From contig NZ_LBMW01000064.1 of NCBI RefSeq assembly GCF_026168105.1, positions 1 through 35,399 of the forward strand: a stretch of DNA of 35,399 bases, in the 5' to 3' direction. A program made the position numbers and the translations under genes. The notes beneath the pieces were generated by a model. That model saw nothing but the letters and a program-made list of their open reading frames with translations. It had not been told where the DNA came from and did not search any database. Shown here piece by piece: positions 27,042 through 35,399 of the stretch (position 1 is its first letter; the number at the start of each line of letters is the position of its first letter). The stretch is from Streptomyces hygroscopicus. GTDB taxonomy: Bacteria > Actinomycetota > Actinomycetes > Streptomycetales > Streptomycetaceae.

Positions 27042-27906
27042 CCCCACCCGGCAGCAGTGTCCCCGGCTCGGCCGCCGCGACGTCCACCGCCCGGGTCTTG
27101 GGGCTGCGCTGCTCCCACCGGGACGCCCGCTGGGCGCACCAGGAGAGCAGCATGCACATCCCGATGTAGATCGGTGAGATCACCATCACCACCGGGATGA
27201 ACGGCAAATCGTAGTCGAGGTTGGACGCGATGAGCTTTCCGGCGTGGAGGAACTCCTCATAGGTGATCAGATAGCCGAGCGAGGTGTCCTTGAGGGCCAC
27301 CACCAACTGGCTGATGATGGCGGGCAGCATGGCCCGTACCGCCTGTGGGACGAGGACGTGCGACATGACCTGGGTCTTGCGCATGCCAAGTGCATACGCG
27401 GCCTCCTTCTGACCGCGTTCCACGGAGTTGACGCCCGAGCGGAACACCTCGGCGAGCACCGAGCCGTTGTAGAGCGTGAGGCCCGCGACCAGCGCGGGCA
27501 GCGGTTGCACCTTGAGCGCCACGAAGATGAAGAAGATCATCACCAGCAGGGGCATGGCCCGGAAGAACTCGACGACGAGCGTCGACAGCCAGCGCACCGG
27601 GGCGTGTTCGGAGAGCCGTCCGGTGGCGAGGACGCCGCCCAGCGTCAGCGAGAGCACCGCAGCCATCGCGAAGGCCTTGAGCGTGTTGCCGAGGCCGCGC
27701 AGCAGCAGCTCCTGGATTCCCTTGTACTCGAAGGGCATCCACTTCGTGTAGGTGAACTGCCCGGTGTGGAAGAGGAGATGGACGATCCAGGCGACCAGGC
27801 CGAGCAGGACGACGGTGGAGACGAGGCCGTAGGTGCGGTGCCGCTGCCGGGCTTTGGGCCCCGGGATGTCGTAGAGAGCCGTGGCCCCGACGGTCCTGGC
27901 GGTCAT
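27016..27906 (-). CDS. gluD: Glutamate-type ABC importer permease (GluD-like)
   Basis: A 296-residue HAAT-family (His/Glu/Gln) permease. After a hydrophilic N-terminus, helices start at about residue 27 (YGLVSTVVLLGLVAWIVHLLF). The polar amino acid core runs from 65 to 265. EAAYALGMRKTQVMSHVLVPQ is the EAA loop that docks on the ATPase. The C-terminal 35 residues are Pro/Ala-rich and hydrophilic. The ATG overlaps the gluC stop (ATGA). It forms the channel with GluC. Substrate specificity (glutamate, glutamine or aspartate) is inferred from the gluABCD layout of actinobacteria. Confidence 0.88.
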   Translation of the reverse strand: MTARTVGATALYDIPGPKARQRHRTYGLVSTVVLLGLVAWIVHLLFHTGQFTYTKWMPFEYKGIQELLLRGLGNTLKAFAMAAVLSLTLGGVLATGRLSEHAPVRWLSTLVVEFFRAMPLLVMIFFIFVALKVQPLPALVAGLTLYNGSVLAEVFRSGVNSVERGQKEAAYALGMRKTQVMSHVLVPQAVRAMLPAIISQLVVALKDTSLGYLITYEEFLHAGKLIASNLDYDLPFIPVVMVISPIYIGMCMLLSWCAQRASRWEQRSPKTRAVDVAAAEPGTLLPGGAPPTAPEP

Positions 27907-28547
27907 CGGGCGGCTCCCGTGCGACGCTCGAGGAGGTTGAAGACCGCGCTGATGGCTCCGGTGATGATCAGATAGCCGACGGCGATCCAGACGAACGTCC
28001 AGATGATGTTGTAGCCCAGCTCGCTCATGATCCGGTACGTGCCGAGCAGTTCGGTCACGCTGAACGCGCCCGCGATCGCCGAATTCTTGGCGAGCGCGAT
28101 CAGGATCGAGCCGATCGGCGCGATGACCGAGCGGAACGCCTGCGGCAGCACGACCTGCGACAGGGTCTGCCCGAAGGTCATGCCGAGACTGCGGGCGGCC
28201 TCGCCCTGGCCCGTGGGCACGGTGTTGATGCCGGACCGCAGCGCCTCGCAGATGAACGCCGAGGTGTAGCAGCCGAGCGCCAGGACGGCGAAGACGGTGA
28301 AGGGCAGGACGAGCCCGAAGCGTGGCAGTCCGAGCAGCACCGCGAAGAACAGCAGGGTGAGCGGGGTGTTGCGCAGGACCGTCACCCAGGCGGTCCCGAA
28401 TGCCCGCAGGGACCGCACGGGCGCGACCCGGAAGGAGGCCATCACGAAGCCGAGCGCGAGGGCCAGCGCGGAGGAGTAGACGGTGAGCTGGACGGTGCCG
28501 AGAAACCCCTTGGCGAAGGTGGAGAAGTTTTCTGTCAGTACGTTCAC
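27903..28547 (-). CDS. gluC: Glutamate-type ABC importer permease (GluC-like)
   Basis: A 214-residue polar amino acid permease. The EAA loop is GEAARSLGMTFGQTLSQVVLPQ at about 114-135, and five helices are typical. GTG at 28547 starts MNVLTENFSTFAKGFLGTV, the usual beginning for the shorter partner. It is 7 nt after the binding-protein stop and overlaps gluD by 4 nt, so the four genes form one operon. Confidence 0.88.
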   Translation of the reverse strand: MNVLTENFSTFAKGFLGTVQLTVYSSALALALGFVMASFRVAPVRSLRAFGTAWVTVLRNTPLTLLFFAVLLGLPRFGLVLPFTVFAVLALGCYTSAFICEALRSGINTVPTGQGEAARSLGMTFGQTLSQVVLPQAFRSVIAPIGSILIALAKNSAIAGAFSVTELLGTYRIMSELGYNIIWTFVWIAVGYLIITGAISAVFNLLERRTGAAR

Positions 28548-28554
28548 GAGTGCC

Positions 28555-29466
28555 TCAGCTCGCGGGATAGCGGTCGATCGCGGGCGGGGTGGGCGCGGGC
28601 ACGCCGGACAGACCGAGGGTCGCCTCGTACGCCTTCTTCCAGTCGCCGTTCTTCTCGCGTGCCTCCAGCGCGTCGTCGAGTGCGAACCTGAGGGCGTTGT
28701 CGCCGCGCGGAACGCCGATGCCGTACGGCTCCTTCGAGAAGGGTCTGCCGACGACCTCGAGTTCTCGGGGTGCCTTCGCCGCGTAGCCGATGAGGATGGC
28801 GTCGTCGGTGGTGACGGCGTCGACCTGATACGTGAGCAGGTTGTCCACGCAGACGGAGTAGGTGTCGTACGCGACGAGGACCGCCTTCGGGTACTCCCGC
28901 TGGATGCGCTGGTACGGGGTCGAGCCGGCCGCCGAGCACACGCGTTTGCCGTCGAGGTCCTGGGGGCCGTTGATGCCGTGCTCGTTCCGGCGAACCAGCA
29001 GGGACTGCCCGGCCATGTAGTACGGCCCGGCGAAGCCGACGAGCTTCTTGCGCATCGCGTTGATGGTGTAGGTGCCGACGTAGTAGTCGATCTGCCCGTT
29101 CTGCAGGGCGGTTTCGCGGTTCGCGGATGCGATGGTCCTGAAGTGGACCGTGCCGGGGGCGAGTCCGAGCGAGGCGGACATCATCTTCGCGATCTCGATG
29201 TCGAACCCGGAGTAGGTCCCGGTGGCCGGGTCCCGCTGGCCGAGGTAGGGCTGGTCCTCCTTGGCGCCGACGACGAAGTAGCCCCGCTTCTCGGCCCGCT
29301 TCCAGGTCGGCGAGTCAGGGAGCCGGAACCCCTGCGCCACCCGGTACTCGGGGAGCCTGTCGGCGGCCGGTCCCTTGACGGGCGGGCTGCCCTCCTTGCC
29401 ACAGGCGGCCGCCGCCGGCGCCGCGAACACCACCAGGGCAAGGCACACGCGCGCGGTACGGATCAT
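28555..29466 (-). CDS. gluB: Glutamate-type ABC importer binding lipoprotein (GluB-like)
   Basis: A 303-residue extracellular solute-binding protein (family 3, PF00497). The signal MIRTARVCLALVVFAAPAAAAC ends in a lipobox with Cys at 22, the lipid anchor. GFDIEIAKMM, QIDYYVGTYTI and FAGPYY are the landmarks of the two-lobed fold. ATG at 29466 has GGGGGAG 9 nt upstream; an extended frame to 29631 only reads through the ATPase gene. It lies 16 nt after gluA. It captures the amino acid and delivers it to GluC/GluD. Confidence 0.92.
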   Translation of the reverse strand: MIRTARVCLALVVFAAPAAAACGKEGSPPVKGPAADRLPEYRVAQGFRLPDSPTWKRAEKRGYFVVGAKEDQPYLGQRDPATGTYSGFDIEIAKMMSASLGLAPGTVHFRTIASANRETALQNGQIDYYVGTYTINAMRKKLVGFAGPYYMAGQSLLVRRNEHGINGPQDLDGKRVCSAAGSTPYQRIQREYPKAVLVAYDTYSVCVDNLLTYQVDAVTTDDAILIGYAAKAPRELEVVGRPFSKEPYGIGVPRGDNALRFALDDALEAREKNGDWKKAYEATLGLSGVPAPTPPAIDRYPAS

Positions 29467-29482
29467 GGTCGCACTCCCCCGG

Positions 29483-30226
<744 letters not shown>

Positions 30227-30293
30227 GCCCAGCCCGCCCTACTCGCTCCCAGCTGTGTCGCAGGTGCCGCAAACTATCCAGACGAACACTCAC

Positions 30294-30336
30294 ACCCTAC
30301 GCGACACGCACATTTCGGGCACTAGCCGTATTAGTG
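30294..30336 (-). promoter_or_regulatory. Candidate gluA promoter and CACTA-N7-TAGTG palindrome
   Basis: The minus strand has a TAGGGT -10 (30294-30299) about 70 nt before gluA. Just upstream of it, CACTA (30320-30324) and TAGTG (30332-30336) form an inverted repeat with a 7-bp spacer, placed near the -35 zone. The rest of 30227-30418 shows no gene. Confidence 0.45.
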
Positions 30337-30418
30337 ACATATGGGTGCGAAAGGGGATGACCCGCACCGGGACCGTGCGCACGACGACCGTGCCCGGGCA
30401 CAGGTCTGCGGCGCCTCC

Positions 30419-31198
30419 CTACACCTCCACGTCCACCACCACCGGCGCATGGTCCGAGGCGCCCTTGCCCTTGCGCTCCTCCCGGTCGACGTATGCGTCC
30501 TTGACCGCCTTCGCGAACGGCTCGTTGCCGTACACCAGGTCGATGCGCATGCCGCGGTTCTTGGGGAAGCAGAGCTGGCGGTAGTCCCAGTACGTGAAGG
30601 GGTGGTCGTACTTGAGCGGGCGCGGGACGACGTCCGTGAGGCCCGTCTCCCGCAGCGCGGCGAGGGCGGCGCGCTCGGCCGGGGTGACATGGGTGAGGCC
30701 TTCGAAGACCGCCACGTCGTAGACGTCGTCGTCCGTCGGCGCCACGTTGTAGTCACCCATCACCGCGAACGGGCGGCTGCCCCCCGCGTCGCCCGCCACG
30801 GCCGTCTTCAGGGCCTCGAACCACTGGAGCTTGTACGCGTAGTGCGCGTGCTCCACCTCGCGGCCGTTCGGCACGTACACCGACCAGACGCGGACCGGGC
30901 CGCAGGTGGCGGAGAGGGCGCGGGGCTCCTCGACGCCCTCGTAACCGGGGTCGCCGGGCAGGCCCTTCACCACGTCGTCCAGACCGACGCGGGAGAGCAC
31001 CGCCACGCCGTTCCAACGGCCGGTGGCGTGGACCGCCGCCTCATAGCCCAGGTCACGCAGCTGGTCGTAGGGGAACTGCTCCTCGGCGACCTTGGCTTCC
31101 TGGAGGCACAGCACATCCGTGCCGCTGCTCTCCAGCCAGGCCAGGAGCCTCGGGAGGCGGGCGGTGATCGAGTTCACGTTCCAGGTCGCGATGCGCAT
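30419..31198 (-). CDS. xth: Exonuclease III (AP endonuclease)
   Basis: A 259-residue endonuclease/exonuclease/phosphatase-fold DNA repair enzyme. Asn7 (TWNVNS), Glu34 (CLQEAK), the tyrosine loop SVYVPNG, Asp and Asn in MGDYNVAP, and the final SDHAPVV are all present. It cuts at abasic sites and removes 3' blocks. ATG at 31198 starts MRIATWNVNSITARL, the usual N-terminus. It is upstream of gluA on the same strand but 192 nt away, so probably a separate unit. Confidence 0.94.
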   Translation of the reverse strand: MRIATWNVNSITARLPRLLAWLESSGTDVLCLQEAKVAEEQFPYDQLRDLGYEAAVHATGRWNGVAVLSRVGLDDVVKGLPGDPGYEGVEEPRALSATCGPVRVWSVYVPNGREVEHAHYAYKLQWFEALKTAVAGDAGGSRPFAVMGDYNVAPTDDDVYDVAVFEGLTHVTPAERAALAALRETGLTDVVPRPLKYDHPFTYWDYRQLCFPKNRGMRIDLVYGNEPFAKAVKDAYVDREERKGKGASDHAPVVVDVEV

Positions 31199-31271
31199 GC
31201 CTCACAACCTACCCGGCGGCTGTGACAACGCGGCCGGGCCCTGCACGCAACCGCGCCCGGCCCGCCCTCAA

Positions 31272-31321
31272 CCGGATTCGGTGGCTTCGGAACCTCACCC
31301 GGATCAAGTGGCTTCAGACCT
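31272..31321. repeat. Imperfect 23-24-bp direct repeat across the metallo-hydrolase stop codon
   Basis: 31272-31295 and 31299-31321 share CCGGAT, GTGGCTTC and GACCT/GAACCT blocks. The second copy spans the stop codon of the metallo-hydrolase gene; the first copy has CGA where the second has TGA (minus strand). It looks like a small local duplication. Confidence 0.5.
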
Positions 31322-31949
31322 CCGCCGACGCCCCCGGCGTCAGCCTCAGGTGCTCGGCGCCGCCCAGCGCGCCGATCTGGTTGTCGTAGATCGGGCGGGC
31401 GAGGTCCGTCAGGAGCGCGTCGTGGATGTCGTAGGCGCGCTGCGGCTTGACCTCGCGGACGTAGTCGATGACCTCGGCGATCTTGTTCCAGGGCGCCATC
31501 ACCGGAAGCATCAGAGTCTCGACGGGGTGGGCCGGGACGGTGAGCGCGTCGCCGGGGTGGAAGACCTTGCCACCGTCGATCAGATAGCCGACGTTCGTGA
31601 TGCGCGGGATGTCCGGGTGGATCACGGCGTGCAGTTCGCCGTGCACCTGGACGTCGAAGCCCGCGGCGGTGAAGGTGTCGCCATGGCCGACGGTGTGCAC
31701 ACGGCCCGGGAACGCCGTCGAGACCTTCTCGGCGACGGACGCGAGGGTCCAGATCTCGGCGCCCGGGTTGGCCTCCATGCCGGCCCTCAGCCGCTCCTCG
31801 TTGAAGTGGTCGAGGTGCTCGTGCGTGACCAGGATGGCGTCCGCGCCGACCGCGGCGTCCTCCTCGCTGAAGGTGCCCGGATCGATGACGAGCGTGCGTC
31901 CGTCCTTCTCCAGCCGGATGCAGGCGTGCGACTTCTTCGTGAGCTTCAT
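31314..31949 (-). CDS. UlaG-like metallo-beta-lactamase-fold hydrolase
   Basis: A 211-residue member of the metallo-beta-lactamase superfamily. The metal motif THEHLDH puts ligands at His43, His45, Asp47 and His48; HPGDA (about 129-133) supplies another, and DIHDALL near the C-terminus supplies the last His. The short length and KSHACIRLEKDGRTLVIDPG beginning fit the L-ascorbate-6-phosphate lactonase-like group, whose members mostly have unknown substrates. The start at 31949 is chosen for AGGAT about 8 nt upstream and family fit; the frame to 32024 adds only Arg/Gly/Pro-rich sequence. It lies downstream of the PcaD-PcaC fusion gene, 71 nt away. Confidence 0.88.
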   Translation of the reverse strand: MKLTKKSHACIRLEKDGRTLVIDPGTFSEEDAAVGADAILVTHEHLDHFNEERLRAGMEANPGAEIWTLASVAEKVSTAFPGRVHTVGHGDTFTAAGFDVQVHGELHAVIHPDIPRITNVGYLIDGGKVFHPGDALTVPAHPVETLMLPVMAPWNKIAEVIDYVREVKPQRAYDIHDALLTDLARPIYDNQIGALGGAEHLRLTPGASAEV

Positions 31950-32020
31950 GGGTCCATCCTGCCCTCCGTCCGCGCACCCCGGGCCCGCTCGGCGTGGTCC
32001 TCCCGGTGCCCGGCTGACGA

Positions 32021-33319
32021 TCATTCCTGAGGGGTGGTCTCCTCACGGATGATCTGCTGCGCCACCTTGAACGCGCTGTTCGCGGCCGGCACACCGCAGT
32101 AGACCGCCGCATGGAGCAGCACTTCCTTGATCTCTGCGGGGGTCAGTCCGTTGCGCAGGGCCGCCCGGGTGTGGAAGGCGAGCTCCTCCAGATGGCCGCC
32201 CGCGACCAGCGCGGTGAGGGTGACACAGCTGCGCATGCGCCGGTCCAGTCCGGGCCGGTCCCAGATCTCGCCCCATGCGTACCGGGTGACGAACTCCTGG
32301 AAGTCCCCGGAGAAGTCGTCCGCCGTCGCCAGCGCCCGGTCGACGTGCGCGTCGCCGAGCACCTCTCGGCGGATCTTGATGCCCACGTCGTACGGGTCTG
32401 GTCGGCCCGCCGGCTCGGCCGGGACGACGGCCGGGGCGATCTCGGCCACGGGCGCGATGGGCGGCGGCGGTGCGGCCAGCACCGGCTTCACCGGAGGTGC
32501 CACGATCGCCGCCATCTGACCGGTCGCGTCGAACGCGGGCTGCCACGCGGTGGAGAAGTGACGGACGAGCAGATCCGTGACCGCGGCGGGCTGCTCGACG
32601 GGCACCAGGTGGGAGGCGCCGGGGACGACCGCGAGCCGGGCGTCCGGTATGCCGGCGACCAGGGTGCGTGCCTCGGCAGGCCCGGTGACCTGGTCGTCGG
32701 AGCCGACCAGGACCAGGGTCGGTACACCGATGCGGCCGAGCTCGGCCCGGACGTCGAAGGCGGCCAGCGCCTCGCAGGCGGCGATGTAGCAGCCGGGGTC
32801 GGTGGTGCGCACCATCTGCACGGCCCACTCGGTGATCGCGGGCTGGGCGGCAGCGAACCCTCCGGTGAACCAGCGCTCCGGGGACGTCCGGGCGATCGGG
32901 TCGAGACCGTTCGTCCTGACGATCACACCGCGCTGGCGGAACTCGTCGGCCGTGCCGAAGCGGGGCGAGGCGGCGATCAGGGCGAGCGAGGCGAGGCGCT
33001 CGGGGTGGCGCAGCGCCAGCTCGGCACCGACGGCGCCGCCGAGCGCGCAGCCCGCGTACCCGAAGCGCTGCACTCCCAGTCCGTCGAGGGTGGCGAGCAG
33101 CCGGGCGGTGAGGTCGGCGACGGACCCCGCCGGATGCGCGGGGGCGCCGCCGTGTCCGGGGAGGTCGAACCGGAAGACCCGCCACTGCTTGGCAAGCTCC
33201 GGAACCTGCCGGTCCCACATGTGCCAGGTGGTGCCGAGCGAGGGTCCGAGGATGAGGACCGGGGCGTCTTCCGGGCCGTCGAAGCGGTACTGCAGGGCAG
33301 GAGTCGTCGTCTCACTCAC
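32021..33319 (-). CDS. PcaD-PcaC fusion (enol-lactonase-like / carboxymuconolactone decarboxylase-like)
   Basis: A 432-residue two-domain protein. Residues 1-260 are an alpha/beta hydrolase related to 3-oxoadipate enol-lactonase: WRVFRFDLPGHG, then YAGCALGGAVG, Asp209 (VGSDDQVTG) and His237 (PGASHLVP). The nucleophile elbow should read G-x-S-x-G, but here it is G90-C91-A92-L93-G94, so the Ser is Ala (GCG at 33044-33046 region, minus strand). Residues about 260-310 are a Pro/Ala linker. Residues 310-432 are a complete carboxymuconolactone decarboxylase domain (DPYDVGIKIRREVLGD, AFHTRAALRNGLTPAEIKEV). In the protocatechuate branch such fusions are called PcaL. No other pca gene is nearby. GTG at 33319 lies 6 nt after a TAGCTT -10, so it is probably leaderless. 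Confidence 0.85.
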   Translation of the reverse strand: MSETTTPALQYRFDGPEDAPVLILGPSLGTTWHMWDRQVPELAKQWRVFRFDLPGHGGAPAHPAGSVADLTARLLATLDGLGVQRFGYAGCALGGAVGAELALRHPERLASLALIAASPRFGTADEFRQRGVIVRTNGLDPIARTSPERWFTGGFAAAQPAITEWAVQMVRTTDPGCYIAACEALAAFDVRAELGRIGVPTLVLVGSDDQVTGPAEARTLVAGIPDARLAVVPGASHLVPVEQPAAVTDLLVRHFSTAWQPAFDATGQMAAIVAPPVKPVLAAPPPPIAPVAEIAPAVVPAEPAGRPDPYDVGIKIRREVLGDAHVDRALATADDFSGDFQEFVTRYAWGEIWDRPGLDRRMRSCVTLTALVAGGHLEELAFHTRAALRNGLTPAEIKEVLLHAAVYCGVPAANSAFKVAQQIIREETTPQE

Positions 33320-33325
33320 CGCACC

Positions 33326-33331
33326 AAGCTA
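33326..33331 (-). promoter_or_regulatory. -10 element of the fusion gene
   Basis: Minus-strand TAGCTT ends 6 nt before the GTG at 33319, with no ribosome site, which suggests a leaderless transcript. Confidence 0.45.
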
Positions 33332-33641
33332 ACGTCCGGATCTGCCGCCCTGTCCCCGGGGCCCCCGGTCCGCACACGCGCCTCCCGCACATCACACAAA
33401 GACCCTCACCACCACCGGAGGACCCTCACACCGTGTTCACCGGACGGCCTGCCACGGCGCCGAACAGGCAGCCCTCGTCTCCGGGCACGGTGGTGCCCGG
33501 CCGGGTGCGGCTGGTCACACCAGGGGCGCGCACGCACTACATGTACGCCCCCGATGCCACCGAGCGCCGAATCGCGCTCCGACGCACCCAGCCGTCACGG
33601 CGTGGGACCTCCCCCCTCACGGAGGACTCACGCCTTTCGGC
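33332..33641. other. Intergenic region, possible orphan frame
   Basis: About 310 bp without a clear gene. A plus-strand frame opens with GTG at 33433 after a GGAGG site and reads FTGRPATAPNRQPSSPGTVV, then VRLVTPGARTHYMYAPDAT, but it has no stop until 34431 and would run antisense through the SWIM gene. I do not call it a gene. The right end carries the stem-loop at 33599-33634. Confidence 0.4.
33599..33634 (-). terminator. Stem-loop just past the SWIM-protein gene
   Basis: GGCGTG (33599-33604) pairs with CACGCC (33629-33634) and CCTCC (33608-33612) with GGAGG (33621-33625), separated by small internal loops. It begins 8 nt past the SWIM gene stop on the minus strand. Confidence 0.5.
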
Positions 33642-35399
33642 TCATCCCTCCCCCAACACCCCCAGCCCCGTCAGGGCGCCGACCGGGTCCGGGTCGGGAG
33701 TGCCCCGGGGCCACCAGTCCTCACGGCCCGGTTCCGACTCGTACGCGTACCACAGGCCGTCCCGGCCGAGGCGGAGCTGGGCGTGCCCGGCGGGGTGGGT
33801 GAGGCGGTTGCGCCACGGACGGAACGCGGGCAGGTCCGCGGCCAGAAGCAGGGGACGCGCGCGGTCGAAGCGGCCCGCCGGCGGGTCCCAGGGCTCCTCC
33901 AGGGCGGCGAGTGCCTCGCGCCCGCCCTGCCTCCATGCGGCGACCGCCTGCGCCAGATCGGCGGGGGTGCGCCCGGTGGCGGCGGCCAGCGAGGAGTACA
34001 GCGCCCGGGTTCCCGCGGTGAGCCCCGAACCGGGGCGGGCGGCGGCCAGCCGGACCGCGTCCTGCCACAGTGTCAGCTCCGCGACCGGATCCTCGCCCGT
34101 GGTCAGCAGGGCGTGCGCGCGGGCGGCCGCGTCGGTGGCCAACTGGTCCAGCGCGAACGGGTCCGGACCGCCCGGCGCCCCAGGACAGACCGGCGGCTGC
34201 TCGGGATGGGCGGGCGGCGGCAGCGGAGCCGGGAGCGGCGGCAGCGCACCGCGGGCCACCGCGTCCCGGGCACGCAGACCGGGGACGGGTGCGGGATTCT
34301 GCTCCCGGGCGACGCGGGCCGCGCGTGCCGCATTGCGACGGGACAGCGCGTCAAGGAGCTCCCGTTCGCCGCGTCCGCGCAGCAGGAACAGTACGAAGGG
34401 GTCCCGGTCGAGCAGGCGCGCGGTCTGGTAGCAGACGGCGGCCGCGTGCTTGCAGGGGTGGCCGAAGTCGGGGCAGCCGCAGTGCGGTTCGAGGTCGCCG
34501 GGTCCAGGGAGCAACCGGACGCCGCACTCGGCGAGGGACTGCGGCACCTGCTTGTCCAGCAGGGCGGCGATGTGCCCGGGCCGCTCGGCGGCGGCGTCCA
34601 GAAAGCGGTCCCACTCGTCGTCCGCGAACGTCCGCAGCCGCACCTGTACGCGGTACGGGCGCGGACGGCTCCCCTGTACGTACGCAAGGACGAGCCCGGG
34701 CGTGACCGTGATGGCGTCCACGTTCCCCCGGTCCGCGTATCTCCTCCCCCGTGCAAGCCGTGCCGCGTCCAGGGCCCCTTCCTCCAGTGCGGCGACCCAG
34801 GCGTTGCCCCACCACGTCCCTGCGAACCGGTCGGCCTCCCCGGCCGGGCGTGCGGGCAGCGCGGCGAACGTGCGCCGCAGCTCGCCGTCCCGGCCCGGGG
34901 CCGCCATGGAGCGCGGGTAACGGGTGGCGGCCGGGGGCTCGGTGGACGGCTCGTGGCCGGGCCCCGGGGGCTGCTCCGGCTGTTCCCGGCGGGGCGGCGA
35001 GGACGGGCCCTCGACCTCGCGCGACTTCGGCGCGGGGCTGTCCTTCCCGGGGCCGCCGATGTCCCGCACGATGGCCGGGACCTCTCCCTGCGGTGTCACC
35101 GACGGCGGCAGCGCGAAGGCACCGGCGAGCAACTCCCGCATCTCGCGGGCGCCGGCGCCGCGCGCATGGGCCCGGTTGTCCGCACGAGGACGAGCGGCGT
35201 CCGGCCCCGTGATCGTGGACGCACCCGGGGAGGCGGACCGGCTCCGGCCATCGGCTCTCCCGGCTCCCTTGCCCACACCCTCCGTTCGCTCCCGTTCCGC
35301 TTCTTGCCGCGCGGCCCGCAACGCCTCGCGCGCGACGTCACCGGGCCGCGCACCGCCGGCGCGCCCGTCCTCGTCGTCACCACCCGTTTCTTCGCCGAG
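33642..35399 (-). CDS. SWIM zinc-finger protein (5' partial)
   Basis: The frame is open to the right edge, giving at least 585 residues. The SWIM motif CGCPDFGHPCKH (34446-34481) has the CxCxnCxH pattern that binds one zinc and contacts DNA or protein. The conserved core begins at RTFAALPARP and TWWGNAWVAALEEGALD. Upstream of it, at least 170 residues of Ala/Arg/Glu/Pro-rich sequence include EMRELLAGAFALPPSVTPQG. In-frame starts at 34907 (MAAPGRDGE) or 35321 (TTG) are possible. The upstream frame to the edge still reads as good protein (GDVAREALRAARQEAERE), so the true start is probably outside. Such genes are commonly next to a SNF2-type helicase gene, which would be off the edge. Confidence 0.88.
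   Translation of the reverse strand, partial: LGEETGGDDEDGRAGGARPGDVAREALRAARQEAERERTEGVGKGAGRADGRSRSASPGASTITGPDAARPRADNRAHARGAGAREMRELLAGAFALPPSVTPQGEVPAIVRDIGGPGKDSPAPKSREVEGPSSPPRREQPEQPPGPGHEPSTEPPAATRYPRSMAAPGRDGELRRTFAALPARPAGEADRFAGTWWGNAWVAALEEGALDAARLARGRRYADRGNVDAITVTPGLVLAYVQGSRPRPYRVQVRLRTFADDEWDRFLDAAAERPGHIAALLDKQVPQSLAECGVRLLPGPGDLEPHCGCPDFGHPCKHAAAVCYQTARLLDRDPFVLFLLRGRGERELLDALSRRNAARAARVAREQNPAPVPGLRARDAVARGALPPLPAPLPPPAHPEQPPVCPGAPGGPDPFALDQLATDAAARAHALLTTGEDPVAELTLWQDAVRLAAARPGSGLTAGTRALYSSLAAATGRTPADLAQAVAAWRQGGREALAALEEPWDPPAGRFDRARPLLLAADLPAFRPWRNRLTHPAGHAQLRLGRDGLWYAYESEPGREDWWPRGTPDPDPVGALTGLGVLGEG

Noticed and set aside
33433..34431. Plus-strand frame starting MFTGRPATAPNRQ
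   Set aside because: It has a plausible ribosome site and its first 60 residues look protein-like, but there is no stop before it runs antisense through the SWIM gene, so it cannot be called without comparative data.

Overview
The window is chromosomal DNA from a Streptomyces or a very close relative. Evidence: very high G+C with third-position bias on both strands, frequent GTG starts, no in-frame TTA leucine codon noticed in any called gene, and several genes that look leaderless (a -10-like hexamer 6-8 nt before the start). The neighbours are also actinomycete-typical: a DUF6191-like protein, a DUF3558-like secreted protein, a GluABCD-type uptake system and a SWIM zinc-finger protein. There are 23 called genes. 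The first and last are cut by the window edges.

Region 1 (1-6512, plus strand) is the right-hand end of a nonribosomal peptide biosynthetic cluster. It holds the carrier protein and thioesterase that end an NRPS, a flavin-dependent halogenase, a CPA2-type cation/proton antiporter translationally coupled to the halogenase, and a SbnB/SbnA pair that makes L-2,3-diaminopropionate. The predicted product is a chlorinated or brominated peptide containing diaminopropionate. The A and C domains that would identify it lie upstream of the window. A small DUF6191-like gene marks the end of the cluster.

Region 2 (7575-16599, minus strand) is a co-directional set of seven genes for reductive pyrimidine or hydantoin catabolism. 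Read in transcription order they are: nitrilase-fold amidohydrolase, class III aminotransferase, PucR regulator, a second nitrilase-fold amidohydrolase, dihydropyrimidinase, an LLM/F420-type oxidoreductase, and an NCS1 permease. Together they import the ring compound, open it, cleave the N-carbamoyl beta-amino acid and transaminate the beta-amino acid. No classical dihydropyrimidine dehydrogenase is present. The two amidohydrolases are about 72% identical by hand count. A convergent secreted DUF3558-like protein lies at 6870-7550.

Region 3 (16782-24421) holds a large actinomycete hypothetical protein with a degenerate HTH-like N-terminus, a small XRE regulator divergent from a type I methionine aminopeptidase (with a striking 22-bp-phased operator-like repeat between them), a ClpC-type AAA+ unfoldase, and a secreted gamma-glutamyltransferase.

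Region 4 (24525-35399) holds a membrane-anchored hypothetical protein, a secreted S15/CocE-like alpha/beta hydrolase, a glutamate-type ABC importer (gluA-B-C-D order), exonuclease III, a UlaG-like metallo-hydrolase, a PcaD-PcaC fusion whose hydrolase half has Ala where the nucleophilic Ser is expected, and a SWIM zinc-finger protein running off the right edge. No rRNA, tRNA, CRISPR array, transposase or prophage gene was recognised.
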